Source: Rhodoferax sp. BLA1 (GTDB lineage Bacteria; Pseudomonadota; Gammaproteobacteria; Burkholderiales; Burkholderiaceae_C). Taken from it: 64,000 bases of DNA. Positions 17,266-25,859 of this stretch are shown piece by piece (the first letter of the stretch is position 1; the number at the start of each line of letters is the position of its first letter). The translations under genes and the position numbers were made by a program. The notes under the pieces were generated by a model, which saw only the letters and a program-made list of their open reading frames with translations, searched no databases and was not told where the DNA came from. The stretch is from positions 79,452 through 143,451 of the forward strand of contig NZ_SZVI01000006.1 in NCBI RefSeq assembly GCF_013416775.1. Reading direction: 5' to 3'.

Positions 17266-17847
17266 TCAGCCCCGACCCGGCAACATGCGCAACATCAGGC
17301 CATCGCGGTCCAGCCAATGGTGTTTCAGGGCGGCACCGATGTGCAGTGCTGCCAGCACAATCAGCGCCCAAGCCGACAGGCCGTGCAAGGGTTTGATCAG
17401 TTCAGCCAAGGCCTTGTCGGGGCCGACAAAGTCTGGCAGCGGCAACACACCAAACAACACAATTGGGTAACCTGCGGCCGAGCTGTAAGCCCAGCCCAGC
17501 AAAGGCACGACCAAAAACAGGGCGTACATCAGATGGTGGGTGGCGTGGTAGGCCTGCATCTGCCAGCCGGGCATGGCCAGCGTGACGGTCTGTGGCAGCG
17601 CGGGTGGACGGTGTGTGACACGCCACACCACACGCAGGACCGTGAGCAACAGGAAACACACACCGGCCCATTTGTGCCAGTTGTAGAGTTTCATGCGGGT
17701 GGGTGAAAAGGGCAGATCAGCCATGTACAGGCCCATCCCAAACATGGCCAAAATGACCAAGGCCAACAGCCAGTGCAGGGTCATGGCCACCGAGCTGTAA
17801 CGGGGCTGGCCTATCAGGCCGGTAGAAGAAGATGAGGAACGGGTCAA
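17266..17847 (-). CDS. Cytochrome b561 family protein
   Basis: This ~193-aa inner-membrane protein has four helices and the paired histidines that hold two b haems: 'MTLHWLLAL', 'NWHKWAGV', 'ATHHLMYAL' and 'LHGLSAW...LAALHIG'. It shuttles electrons with quinone across the membrane. I take TTG 17847 as start because a GGAG site lies 7 nt upstream; GTG 17910 without a good site is the alternative. First gene of an operon with two YceI proteins. Confidence 0.85.
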   Translation of the reverse strand: MTRSSSSSTGLIGQPRYSSVAMTLHWLLALVILAMFGMGLYMADLPFSPTRMKLYNWHKWAGVCFLLLTVLRVVWRVTHRPPALPQTVTLAMPGWQMQAYHATHHLMYALFLVVPLLGWAYSSAAGYPIVLFGVLPLPDFVGPDKALAELIKPLHGLSAWALIVLAALHIGAALKHHWLDRDGLMLRMLPGRG

Positions 17848-18065
17848 AACTATTCTCCGAGGAAGGTCAACAAGCTTGGGGCCTGCGCTGAATCGCAGTT
17901 TAGAAGTCACTCAGTGCAAAAAAGTTCAACGAAATTGTTTACTGCATTCATTTATTTTGACTAGGCCCGACTGGGTGACCGATACTGGCGGGGTGATGAC
18001 GTGCAAACTTGCTTTTATAAAAGAAGACCAGATGACCAGGGATGTTGATGTCATGAAATACCCAC

Positions 18066-18926
18066 ATGCCTGAAACCAAAACAACGCCCGACCCCGTCCC
18101 CCTCATGACGGATCAGAAACGACTCGCACTGCTGGAGGCGGTGTTTGAGGAAACCCCCGACGTCATCCTGCTCAAAGACGCCAAAGGCAATTTTTTGTTG
18201 TGCAACAGAACGCTGGCGCGCCTGTACAACACCACCCCCGAAGCCATGGTCGGCAAACACGACGGCGACTTTGGTGTGCCCAAAGAGCTGGCCGATGGTT
18301 ACCGCGCCAATGTGCTGGCGATCATGGCGCGCGGTGAAACCGAGGTGGTGCTGGAAGACAGTCGCAATGCGGTCACCGGTGAAATCCGCCACTTCAAGTC
18401 GATCAAACGCCCGTTCAAGGATGCCGAGGGCAACAAGCAGATTCTGGTGATTGCCCACGACATCACCGACCTGGTGCGGGCGCAGCAACAGGTGGCGCAA
18501 AGTGAACAACGCCTGCAAGAGGTGCTGGCCGCCACGCGTGAAGGCATCTGGGACTGGCATGTGGCCAGTGGCCGTGTGGTGCACAACCAGCAATGGTTTC
18601 GCATCCTGGGGTTTGCACACGGCGAACTCACCGGCCACGTCGATGTGTTTTCAGCCCGCCTACACCCCGAGGACAAGGCGCTGGTGTGGCAAAGGCTGCG
18701 CCAATTGCTCAGTGGCAGCGAAGAGTTTTACCGCTCTGAGCACCGCATGGTTCGCAAAGATGGCACCGTGATCTGGGTACTGGACCGCGGTCGCGTGGCC
18801 GAGTACGACGCCCACGGCGCACCGGTGCGGGTGGTGGGCGCTTATGTAGACATCAGCGACCGCAAACGTCATGAGGTGGAATTACGCCAGGCGCTGGAAC
18901 AGGCCAAGTCTCGGTCGGGCGATTGA
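18066..18926 (+). CDS. Tandem PAS domain protein without output domain
   Basis: This 286-aa protein has two PAS/PAC modules. The first (about 20-140) includes 'LLKDAKGNFLLCNRTLARLY' and 'KRPFKDAEGNKQILVIAHDITD'; the second (about 155-280) includes 'GIWDWHVASGRVVHN' and 'HRMVRKDGTVIWVLDRG', ending 'GAYVDISDRKRHEVELRQA'. Such an end normally runs through a coiled coil into a histidine kinase or GGDEF domain, but here the frame stops ten residues later. The gene is either truncated or encodes a stand-alone sensor. No partner kinase is adjacent. Confidence 0.78.
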   Translation: MPETKTTPDPVPLMTDQKRLALLEAVFEETPDVILLKDAKGNFLLCNRTLARLYNTTPEAMVGKHDGDFGVPKELADGYRANVLAIMARGETEVVLEDSRNAVTGEIRHFKSIKRPFKDAEGNKQILVIAHDITDLVRAQQQVAQSEQRLQEVLAATREGIWDWHVASGRVVHNQQWFRILGFAHGELTGHVDVFSARLHPEDKALVWQRLRQLLSGSEEFYRSEHRMVRKDGTVIWVLDRGRVAEYDAHGAPVRVVGAYVDISDRKRHEVELRQALEQAKSRSGD

Positions 18927-18931
18927 TGGAT

Positions 18932-18949
18932 GGCGCTGCTTGCAGCGCC
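18932..18949 (+). terminator. Perfect 8-bp hairpin after the PAS gene
   Basis: GGCGCTGC (18932-18939) and GCAGCGCC (18942-18949) form a stem with a two-base apex three bases after the PAS protein stop. There is no T-run, so termination is possible but not certain. Confidence 0.35.
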
Positions 18950-19001
18950 TGGTGAATGTCGGGGCGGTTGACGAACCCAAGTCACCCCATGCGTACCTGC
19001 G

Positions 19002-19853
19002 TCAGGTCTTTTTGCTGGCCTTGACGGCTTTCACCGCCTTGGGTGCCGTCGGCGGCAGGTAGTTGGCGCTCGTCACCACTGACTTGCCGGTTTGGCTTTC
19101 CAACTGCTGCCGGGCCTGGGCGGCGATGTGACCACCACTTTTAGCCGCAGACTTGTTGTCTGCCAAACCAGTGGCCTCAACACTCTGCGCAATCTGGCGG
19201 GTGGACAGCTCGGCCAACGCGGTAAAAATCAGCTCAGCCTCGCTCATGTGGTCGCGCAGGTTGTGGCTGGTGAGGTCCTTCATGTCCTTGTGCTGCGCCA
19301 CACTCACACCCGCCCATTCCTGGTGAATGATGTTGGTGAGGATGGCAAACTCGCTGCCCTTTTTGATGTCGTGCGCGCTCCAGTAGTCAGTGAGCTTGTT
19401 GCGAGTTTCCTGCCCGGTCATGCGCTGGGCAATCCACTTGTCGCTGCGGCCATGTTGCTGCCAGGTCTGGCGGGCGCGGTCTAACGACAGGGCCGGGTCG
19501 GCCATCTCTTGCATGCGCTCATAACCCACCTTGGCCAGCCAGAGTTTGATCGGCTCGGCTTTGGGGCTCGGGATGGATTGGACGATGCGCAACAAGCTTT
19601 CTGCGGTGGCGCAATCGGTGAGCCTCTGTTTACCGTCCGCCGCAGGCAATTTCAACTGTCGACAAACTGTCGACAGTTCAGCGCCGTCCTCCGACTTCAC
19701 GCGAAGTTTCATCTTGAACCAGTAGTCGCGGGCGTTTTCGCTATCCGTCAACACCTGCACCACATCAATCACCGAAAACCACCAGGTTTCCGTTGTTTCG
19801 TCATACACGCGGCGGATGGCTTGGCCGTCGAACTCGGTGGGCAGGATGTTCAT
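19002..19853 (-). CDS. BRO-N domain protein, DinD-like
   Basis: This 283-aa protein has an N-terminal BRO domain ('WWFSVIDVVQVLTDSENARDYWFKMK') and a C-terminal part organised like DinD, the DNA-damage-inducible protein D ('HQEWAGVSVAQHKDMKDLTSHNLRDHMSEAELIF', 'ALAELSTRQI', 'NKSAAKSGG'). It ends in a Lys/Ala-rich tail. BRO proteins bind nucleic acid and are common in phages. A perfect LexA box lies 58 nt upstream of the ATG and an AAAGGA site precedes the start, so SOS control is likely. E. coli DinD inhibits RecA activity, but that role here is inference. Confidence 0.75.
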   Translation of the reverse strand: MNILPTEFDGQAIRRVYDETTETWWFSVIDVVQVLTDSENARDYWFKMKLRVKSEDGAELSTVCRQLKLPAADGKQRLTDCATAESLLRIVQSIPSPKAEPIKLWLAKVGYERMQEMADPALSLDRARQTWQQHGRSDKWIAQRMTGQETRNKLTDYWSAHDIKKGSEFAILTNIIHQEWAGVSVAQHKDMKDLTSHNLRDHMSEAELIFTALAELSTRQIAQSVEATGLADNKSAAKSGGHIAAQARQQLESQTGKSVVTSANYLPPTAPKAVKAVKASKKT

Positions 19854-19910
19854 GGTGCTGTCCTTTCAGGGCTCTCACGTTGAGCAATGTCTGGATGCTA
19901 CACCAGATAA

Positions 19911-19926
19911 CTGTATTTAAATACAG
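19911..19926 (-). promoter_or_regulatory. LexA (SOS) box
   Basis: CTGTATTTAAATACAG is a perfect CTGT-N8-ACAG palindrome, extended on both sides to 22 bp (19908-19929). It lies 58-73 nt upstream of the BRO/DinD-like start on the minus strand, where LexA would block RNA polymerase. Confidence 0.85.
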
Positions 19927-19981
19927 TTACTTCGCTTCAAATCACACACCTCTGCAGTGCAGCAAACCACGGACCAGCACA

Positions 19982-20500
19982 CTAGAACAAAGCCGCATTG
20001 ACCTTGAGTTGCTCGGGTCCGAACCGGTAAATGGTCATGATGTCGACACTCTGGGCACCCAGATTGCGGTAGAACTGGATGCTGGGCTCGTTCCAGTCCA
20101 GGCAGGCCCATTCCAGCCGCTGGCAGCCGCGCGCCAGCGCCAGCTTGGCCATGAAAGTCATCATGATCTTGCCCAGTCCTTTGCCGCGCATGGACTCACT
20201 CACCAGAAAACCGTCGATATACAGGCCAGACTGGCCGATGAACGCCGATGAGGTTTGGCAAAAATAGGCAAACCCCACGGTTTTGCCGTCGTAATCCCCC
20301 AAAATCGCTTCCCCCTTGCCCTGAGTCAAAAGCTGGCGCAGGCCGACTTCGGTGGCGACGATCTTGTCGCGCATTTTCTGAAAAGTGCCCAGCTGGTGCA
20401 TGAAGTCCAGCAGCAGACCCGCATCGTCGGGGGTGGCAAACCGCAGCGCAAACCGGGGGTCTTTGGTGGCCATGGTGTTCATGGGCGTGAAGTGTGACAT
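19982..20500 (-). CDS. GNAT family N-acetyltransferase
   Basis: This 172-aa protein has the GNAT acetyl-CoA loop 'MRGKGLGKIMM' preceded by 'GLYIDGFLVSE' (beta-strand 4), and a late 'WNEPSIQFYRNLGA' typical of the family. It resembles diamine/thialysine acetyltransferases in the central region, but the substrate cannot be deduced. The start could also be one of the Met codons at 20482 or 20473. It stands alone between the BRO gene and a CaiB remnant. Confidence 0.85.
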   Translation of the reverse strand: MSHFTPMNTMATKDPRFALRFATPDDAGLLLDFMHQLGTFQKMRDKIVATEVGLRQLLTQGKGEAILGDYDGKTVGFAYFCQTSSAFIGQSGLYIDGFLVSESMRGKGLGKIMMTFMAKLALARGCQRLEWACLDWNEPSIQFYRNLGAQSVDIMTIYRFGPEQLKVNAALF

Positions 20501-20515
20501 GGTTTGAAAACCTGG

Positions 20516-20662
20516 TTAAACCACGCCACGGCCACGCAAGGCGGCCATCTGCGTCGCGTCCGGACCCAACTCTGCCAGCACCTCGTCGGTGTGTTCACTC
20601 AAGCAAGGCGGCGGGCGGTGCAGCACGGGTGGCGTGGCCGTCAGCCGTAAGGGGCTGGCCCC
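20516..20662 (-). pseudogene. 3' remnant of a CaiB/BaiF CoA-transferase gene
   Basis: Read on the minus strand this stretch encodes 'ASPLRLTATPPVLHRPPP', then 'EHTDEVLAELGPDA' and ends RGRGVV-stop. It is nearly the same as the C-terminus of the intact CoA-transferase at 24342 ('ASPLRLTATPPVLHRPPP', 'EHTDEVLAELGLDT', RSAGVV). Everything upstream of these ~48 codons is missing; at about 20662 the sequence switches into the GGDEF/EAL gene, whose stop codon lies inside the remnant in another frame. Confidence 0.8.
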
Positions 20663-23070
20663 AGCTCAACGGTCTTTGCCTGCAGGATGTAGCTGGCAAC
20701 GGCATCCGCAGACATCGGCCGCGCAAAGTGGTAGCCCTGTGCCTCGTCGCAACCGAAGACGCGCAGCTGGTGCAGCATGTCGGCGTTTTCAACGCCTTCG
20801 GCGATGGTGCGCAGATTCAGGCTGCGGGCCATCTGGATGATGGCCCGCACGATGGCGGCGTCATCGGGGTCCGAGCCCAAATCGCGCACAAAGGACTGGT
20901 CGATCTTGAGCTTGTCTATGTCAAAACGCTTCAAGTACGACAGACTGGAATAACCGGTGCCGAAATCGTCGATAGACAGCTTCACACCCAGTAGCTTCAA
21001 GCGCTTGACACAGTCCAGCACGCCCTCCACGTTCTGGATCAGGATCGACTCGGTCAGCTCCAGTTCCAGCAGCGCGGGGTTCATCCGGCTTTCTTCCAGC
21101 GCATGGATCACCGACTGCTCCACGCTACCGCGTTTGAACTGCACGGCAGAGAGGTTCACCGCCATGCACAGTTCAGGCAGTCCGTCGCGCTGCCAAGCCA
21201 TGGCCTGGCGGCAGGCCTCACGCAAGACCCAATCGCCAATCGGAATGATCAAGCCACTCTCTTCGGACACCGGGATGAAGCGCGCAGGCGACACCATGCC
21301 TAGCTGGGGGTGGTTCCACCGGATCAGTGCCTCGACCCCAACGATGGCACCGCTGGTCAGATCGATCTGGGGCTGGTAATGCAAAACGAATTCGTTGCGC
21401 TCCAGCGCGCGCCGAAGACCATTGCGGATGAACTGGTGCTCGATCGCCTCCACGTCCATCGCGTCATCAAAGTAACGGTAGGTATTGCGCCCATCGCCCT
21501 TGGCTTTGTACATGGCCATGTCGGCCTTCTTGAGCAAGCTCTCAAAACTCGTACCGTCCTCGGGAAAGATGGTCACGCCCATGGACACCGAAGTCGAGAT
21601 TTCATGGCCGTCGGCCAAAAAGGGCAGCTGCATCTGCTCCATGAGCTTGGTCAGAACGGGCGCGGCATCGTCCGCCTGGACCAGGTCGGTCAACAAAATA
21701 AGGAACTCATCGCCACCCAGTCGGCTGATGGTGTCGGTCTCGCGCATGCAGGCGCTCAGGCGGGTAGCGATCTGCTGAAGCAGCGCGTCGCCGCTATCGT
21801 GGCCCAGCGTGTCGTTGATGCTCTTGAAGTTGTCCAGATCCAGAAACAGCAGCATCACGCGCCAATTTGTGCGGTTCGCTTGGGCCTTGGCCTGCTCGAA
21901 GCGGTCTTGCAGCAGCAAGCGGTTGGGCAGGCCGGTCAATGCATCGTGGAAGGCCTGGAACTGGATCTGCTGCTCGGCAAGCTTGCGCTCGGTAATGTCG
22001 GCCACAAGGAACAGGTGGGCATCGAGCGTCCCATCCGTCGTGAACAAGGGCGCGGTGGACAGACTGATGTGGATGACGGAGCCGTCACGGCGCTGCCGTA
22101 CCAGCTCAATCTGGTTGAGCGATTCCCCATTGCGCAACCTGCAAGCAATGTGTTCGTACTCCTGCTGCTTGTCCTTCGGGATGAAGAACACCTTGTGGCC
22201 GATAGCCTCTTCGGCGCTCCAGCCAAACATCCTCTGAGCAGCCGGATTCCAGCTGCTCACAATATAGTTGAGATCGCTGGTGTAGATGGCCAGCGGCGAG
22301 TTCTTCACCATCGACTCCAGCCGATCATTGCTGGCTTTGAGCTCGGCGCCAGAGCGCTTGATCTCTTTGCGCATCTGATTGACGGCGTTCGCCACATGGT
22401 CCAGCGCGTCGGGGCGCCAGCGACCGCCTTCCCGACGGTTGAGCTGCAACGGCTGCTCGCTGGACACATTCCTTGAAAACTGCCGCAGATAGCCGGCAAT
22501 ATGTTCCAGGTGTTGCCCCACCAAAACCTGGAAGATCAGCAGAACAAAGGCGGTGACCAGAAAGGTCTTGATGGCATTGCTCACCAGCATGACGATGAAT
22601 TTGGACCACAGCCGCGACACCACGTTGTCCACACTGGCCACCACGTGCAGCTCGCCAATCGTCATGCGCTCGCCAGCGTTGAGGCGACTCAAGGGGAAGA
22701 CGGTTTCAATCTGGCGCTTGGAGGTCTGTGAGCCTGCCGACCACTGGGTCTTGCCGTTGGAGACGATGCCCACGTACTCGATATCGCCCAGGTTCATCAG
22801 GCCATTGAGGTGGTTCTGGATTTGGGTGGGCTCCAGTACCCAGACGCTTTCCACCAGGGTGGGCAGATACACCTTGCGGATCGACTCCACCCGCTCATGG
22901 ATACCGCGTATGTCCACCCGATAGTCCAGGTAGAGCTCGACTGCGGTGATGACGGTGGTCACGGCGGAACTGAACAAGATCACGGCCAACATGATCCTGC
23001 GCGCGATCCCGTTGTTGCGAATCAACGCCTTGTTGAGGAAATTCAACTTAAGAACGTCGGCAAGTGTCAT
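20641..23070 (-). CDS. Membrane GGDEF-EAL protein with PAS domain
   Basis: This 809-aa protein has two transmembrane helices (about 27-50 and 162-188) around a ~110-residue periplasmic sensor, then a linker, a PAS/PAC module (about 255-380), a GGDEF domain with intact 'SRLGGDEF', and an EAL domain with 'GVEALIRWNHP' and 'DDFGTGYSSL'. Both cyclase and phosphodiesterase motifs for cyclic di-GMP are intact. Start ATG 23070 follows AGGAG. The last codons (GPAPYG-stop) come from the CaiB remnant read in a different frame, so the gene's end was formed by a rearrangement. Divergent from a solute-binding protein gene. Confidence 0.9.
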   Translation of the reverse strand: MTLADVLKLNFLNKALIRNNGIARRIMLAVILFSSAVTTVITAVELYLDYRVDIRGIHERVESIRKVYLPTLVESVWVLEPTQIQNHLNGLMNLGDIEYVGIVSNGKTQWSAGSQTSKRQIETVFPLSRLNAGERMTIGELHVVASVDNVVSRLWSKFIVMLVSNAIKTFLVTAFVLLIFQVLVGQHLEHIAGYLRQFSRNVSSEQPLQLNRREGGRWRPDALDHVANAVNQMRKEIKRSGAELKASNDRLESMVKNSPLAIYTSDLNYIVSSWNPAAQRMFGWSAEEAIGHKVFFIPKDKQQEYEHIACRLRNGESLNQIELVRQRRDGSVIHISLSTAPLFTTDGTLDAHLFLVADITERKLAEQQIQFQAFHDALTGLPNRLLLQDRFEQAKAQANRTNWRVMLLFLDLDNFKSINDTLGHDSGDALLQQIATRLSACMRETDTISRLGGDEFLILLTDLVQADDAAPVLTKLMEQMQLPFLADGHEISTSVSMGVTIFPEDGTSFESLLKKADMAMYKAKGDGRNTYRYFDDAMDVEAIEHQFIRNGLRRALERNEFVLHYQPQIDLTSGAIVGVEALIRWNHPQLGMVSPARFIPVSEESGLIIPIGDWVLREACRQAMAWQRDGLPELCMAVNLSAVQFKRGSVEQSVIHALEESRMNPALLELELTESILIQNVEGVLDCVKRLKLLGVKLSIDDFGTGYSSLSYLKRFDIDKLKIDQSFVRDLGSDPDDAAIVRAIIQMARSLNLRTIAEGVENADMLHQLRVFGCDEAQGYHFARPMSADAVASYILQAKTVELGPAPYG

Positions 23071-23373
23071 CAGCTCTCCTGTTGTTGGGGGTTGCAGCAA
23101 CAATGCTCTTATCGTTCTTATTCTCGCCATGGACTATGAGACCGTGACTACGGTCAAGTACCTGAGCGATCTGGAAAACCCGGTCCGCATGCGCCTCCTC
23201 GCACATGCTGGCGTCCCTCTTTCACAGTGTAAGTGCCGCACGTAAAACTGCAGGGTAAAACCAGCCACCGGAATTTAAGCCCCTCTGCAGCGACCAAACA
23301 GGGGTATAAATACCAGTGCTCCGTATTCTCTGCCCTGGCCACTTTCACAAACCATACCGCTGAGGAACTCCAG

Positions 23374-24153
23374 ATGACAATCAACAAGAGAGTTCCGTTT
23401 TTTCATACATTGAGGCTTTGCTTGTCCGCCGTGCTCGCCATCACCATGGCATCACCTGCTGCGCATGCCGAAGACCTGGTATTGGTCGCCGCCGATAGCC
23501 GCCCCACGGCTTACATTGTGGATGGCAAACCGACGGGCATTCTTGTGGACGTGGTGACCGAAGCCTTCCGAAGATCAGGCCACTCCGTCAAAATCCAGTT
23601 AATGCCATGGGCGCGTTGCCTGGCAGAAGTGCGTGACGGCAATGTGGATGGCATATTCTCGGTTTTCAGACTGCCTGAGCGAGAAGCTTTTCTTGCCTAC
23701 ACCGACAACCCGGTCATCACGCAAGTCGAGGTCTTTTTTATCCACGCAGATTCGGATATTCGATTGACGGGCAATTTAGCCGACCTGTCGCACCTCAGAG
23801 CCGGCATTATTCGCGACACCAGCTACGGCCCGGATATCGACAAACTGGTCAAGAATGGAACCTGGCAGAACATCACCTACACCAGCAGCGTGGACAGCCT
23901 CGTCGCCATGCTTGCCGCCAAGAGAATTGATTTTGCGCCCAGCTACCGTGCGGTATTTCTGGATGCCGCAAAACAGGCGGGCACCGTCGGCAAGATCAAG
24001 GAATTAAGCCCCGCTGTCAAGTCCATCCCCAGCTACCTGGCTTTCAACAAGAAACGCGAATACACGAAAATCAGCGCCGAATTTGACAAGGCGCTGGCGT
24101 CCATGAAGAAGGACAAGTCCTTCGACGCCATCTACGCCAAATACTTGAATTAA
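23374..24153 (+). CDS. Periplasmic solute-binding protein (SBP_bac_3 family)
   Basis: This 259-aa protein has a signal peptide (cleavage near AHA-E) and the amino-acid-type binding fold: 'LVLVAADSRPTAYIVDGKPTGILVDVVTEAFRRSG', 'MPWARCLAEVRDGNVDGIFSVFR', ending 'FDAIYAKYL'. Start ATG 23374 follows GAGGA. There is no permease or ATPase gene nearby; instead it is divergent from the GGDEF/EAL gene, which has a periplasmic sensor. It may feed a signal to that protein rather than serve transport (inference). Confidence 0.82.
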   Translation: MTINKRVPFFHTLRLCLSAVLAITMASPAAHAEDLVLVAADSRPTAYIVDGKPTGILVDVVTEAFRRSGHSVKIQLMPWARCLAEVRDGNVDGIFSVFRLPEREAFLAYTDNPVITQVEVFFIHADSDIRLTGNLADLSHLRAGIIRDTSYGPDIDKLVKNGTWQNITYTSSVDSLVAMLAAKRIDFAPSYRAVFLDAAKQAGTVGKIKELSPAVKSIPSYLAFNKKREYTKISAEFDKALASMKKDKSFDAIYAKYLN

Positions 24154-24341
24154 GCGCCCATCCCGGTTGAGCCCGCAATCGTCACAGCGAGCGCGGGCAA
24201 AGCCGTGCGCGAAGATGCCACATTCGAGGTGTTTGCAAAACGCCTGTCGCACACAAGCCTTGGGGGTGTGATGGTCGCCCTGGCCGCCGAACTGGCCTGC
24301 GTTGGCGAGTTCATGCCAGGTCTCGACGTGTCGGAGCCTCG

Positions 24342-25610
24342 CTATACCACCCCCGCGCTTCTGAGCCGCGCAATCTGCGCGGTATCCAGGCCCAACTCGG
24401 CCAGAACCTCATCTGTGTGTTCACCCATAGATGGCGGCGGGCGGTGCAACACGGGCGGCGTGGCAGTCAGGCGCAGTGGGCTGGCCACAGTGTTGATCAC
24501 GGCTTGATTTGCTTGATTATTTATAGCTTCTTGCCCAGAAACTACTTGGGCTACAGGCTGTTTTAGCACCAAACCCCGCGCTTGCACCTGCGGGTCGGCA
24601 AAGGCTTGTGCCATGTCGTTGATGGGGCCGCAGGGCACGGCCTTGTCTTCCAGCAACTGTGTCCATTCCAAGGTGCTGCGGGTGCGGGTGACGGGCAGCA
24701 TCAGGGCCACCAGGGCTTCCCGGTTTTTGACGCGCAAGGTGTTGCTGCGAAAACGTTCGTCCTGTGCCCACTCGGGTTGACCAGCAGCCTCACAAAAACG
24801 TGTGAACTGACCATCGTTGCCAATCGCCAGCAGCATGCTGCCGTCCAGAGTGTCGAAGGTCTGGTACGGCGCCAGACTCGGGTGGGTATTGCCCTGGCGT
24901 TGCGGCACTTGGCCAGTGTTCAAAAAGCCAGCGGCCTGGTTGGCCAGCACCGCCATGCCGACATCGAGCAAAGCCATGTCGATGTGCTGGCCCGCACCCG
25001 TGGTGTGGCGCGCCTCGACGGCGGCCAGGATGGCGCTGCAGGCGTAGATGCCGGTCAGCACGTCGATCAGCGCCACACCCATGCGCATCGGGCCGCCGCC
25101 GGGCTCGCCATCGGCGTGGCCGGTGATGCTCATGAGGCCACTCATGGCCTGGATCATCAGGTCGTACCCGGCGCGCTCGGCATACGGGCCGGTCTGGCCA
25201 AAGCCGGTGACCGAGCAGTAGATCAGGCGTGGGTTGATGGCTTTGAGGCTCTCGTAGTCCAGCCCGTAGTGTTGGAGACCGCCCACCTTGAAGTTCTCGA
25301 CCAGGATGTCGCTTTGCGCCGCCATTCTCCGGATCAGCGCCTGACCTTCCGGCTGGGCCATGTCCAGGGTGATGGCGCGTTTGTTGCGGTTGCAGGCGGT
25401 GAAGTAGGTGGCCTCTGTGGTGTCATTGCCGTCGGCATCTTTGAGGAAAGGTGGGCCCCAGTGGCGCGTGTCGTCACCGGCACCGGGGCGCTCGACCTTG
25501 ATGACATCGGCCCCCAGATCAGCCAGCATTTGGGTGCACCAAGGGCCGGCCAGCACACGCGAGAGGTCCAGAACTTTGAGGTGGCTGAGAGCGGCTTGCT
25601 GGGTTGTCAT
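24342..25610 (-). CDS. CaiB/BaiF family CoA-transferase, probably for glutarate (GcdG-like)
   Basis: This 422-aa type III CoA-transferase has 'KVLDLSRVLAGPWCTQMLADLGADVIKVE' at the N-terminus and 'GQHIDMALLD', the region of the catalytic aspartate. It is followed on the same strand by glutaryl-CoA dehydrogenase upstream and a LysR gene beyond, the same set as gcdG-gcdH-gcdR of Pseudomonas, so it probably activates glutarate to glutaryl-CoA. Near the C-terminus about 18 residues ('KQPVAQVVSGQEAINNQ') are coded by a copy of the palindromic repeat, lengthening a loop. A 389-nt gap with two palindromes separates it from gcdH. Confidence 0.8.
   Translation of the reverse strand: MTTQQAALSHLKVLDLSRVLAGPWCTQMLADLGADVIKVERPGAGDDTRHWGPPFLKDADGNDTTEATYFTACNRNKRAITLDMAQPEGQALIRRMAAQSDILVENFKVGGLQHYGLDYESLKAINPRLIYCSVTGFGQTGPYAERAGYDLMIQAMSGLMSITGHADGEPGGGPMRMGVALIDVLTGIYACSAILAAVEARHTTGAGQHIDMALLDVGMAVLANQAAGFLNTGQVPQRQGNTHPSLAPYQTFDTLDGSMLLAIGNDGQFTRFCEAAGQPEWAQDERFRSNTLRVKNREALVALMLPVTRTRSTLEWTQLLEDKAVPCGPINDMAQAFADPQVQARGLVLKQPVAQVVSGQEAINNQANQAVINTVASPLRLTATPPVLHRPPPSMGEHTDEVLAELGLDTAQIARLRSAGVV
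24518..24572 (-). repeat. Palindromic repeat unit inside the CoA-transferase gene
   Basis: Plus-strand TTATAGCTTCTTGCCCAG, then AAACTACTTGGGCTACAGGC and TGTTTTAG match the repeat family (ATAGCTAt-x-GCCC...GGGCTACAGgCTG). It is in frame, AT-rich compared with its surroundings, and does not break the reading frame. Confidence 0.65.
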
Positions 25611-25680
25611 GATTTGCTTCTGTCGTTCGTTTGAAGTCAGGGGGTCAGTCGTTGACGGATCGGTGTTTGTGGCTGGCCAC

Positions 25681-25745
25681 GCGGGCTTGGGCAGGGTGCC
25701 TCAACGCGCTGCGCTTTGCGAAGTCGGCCCCCTGCCCAAGCCCGC
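25681..25745. repeat. Palindrome A with 31-nt core (16-bp arms)
   Basis: GCGGGCTTGGGCAGGG (25681-25696) pairs perfectly with 25730-25745. The 33-nt loop holds a core (25698-25728, beginning GCCTCAACGCGCTGCGC) that recurs inverted in palindrome B. Confidence 0.85.
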
Positions 25746-25859
25746 ATGACCCGAATGGCGGATGGGTTCGTCGAGCAGAAAACCAAATGCAGGCTGACAA
25801 AACGGTATGGTTTGGCTGACTGCCTTGGTATGGAAAGCTCGCACTCTGCAATACATGCA

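Noticed and set aside
21310..22476. 388-aa plus-strand frame within the GGDEF/EAL gene
   Set aside because: Antisense shadow of conserved GGDEF/EAL coding sequence.
24154..24341. Possible small gene after the solute-binding protein (plus-strand frame with LGGVMVALAAELACVG)
   Set aside because: No ribosome site or recognised family; the frame runs on into sequence antisense to the CoA-transferase gene.
24582..25634. 350-aa plus-strand frame opposite the CoA-transferase
   Set aside because: Antisense shadow; composition is His/Gln/Val-rich without domain features.
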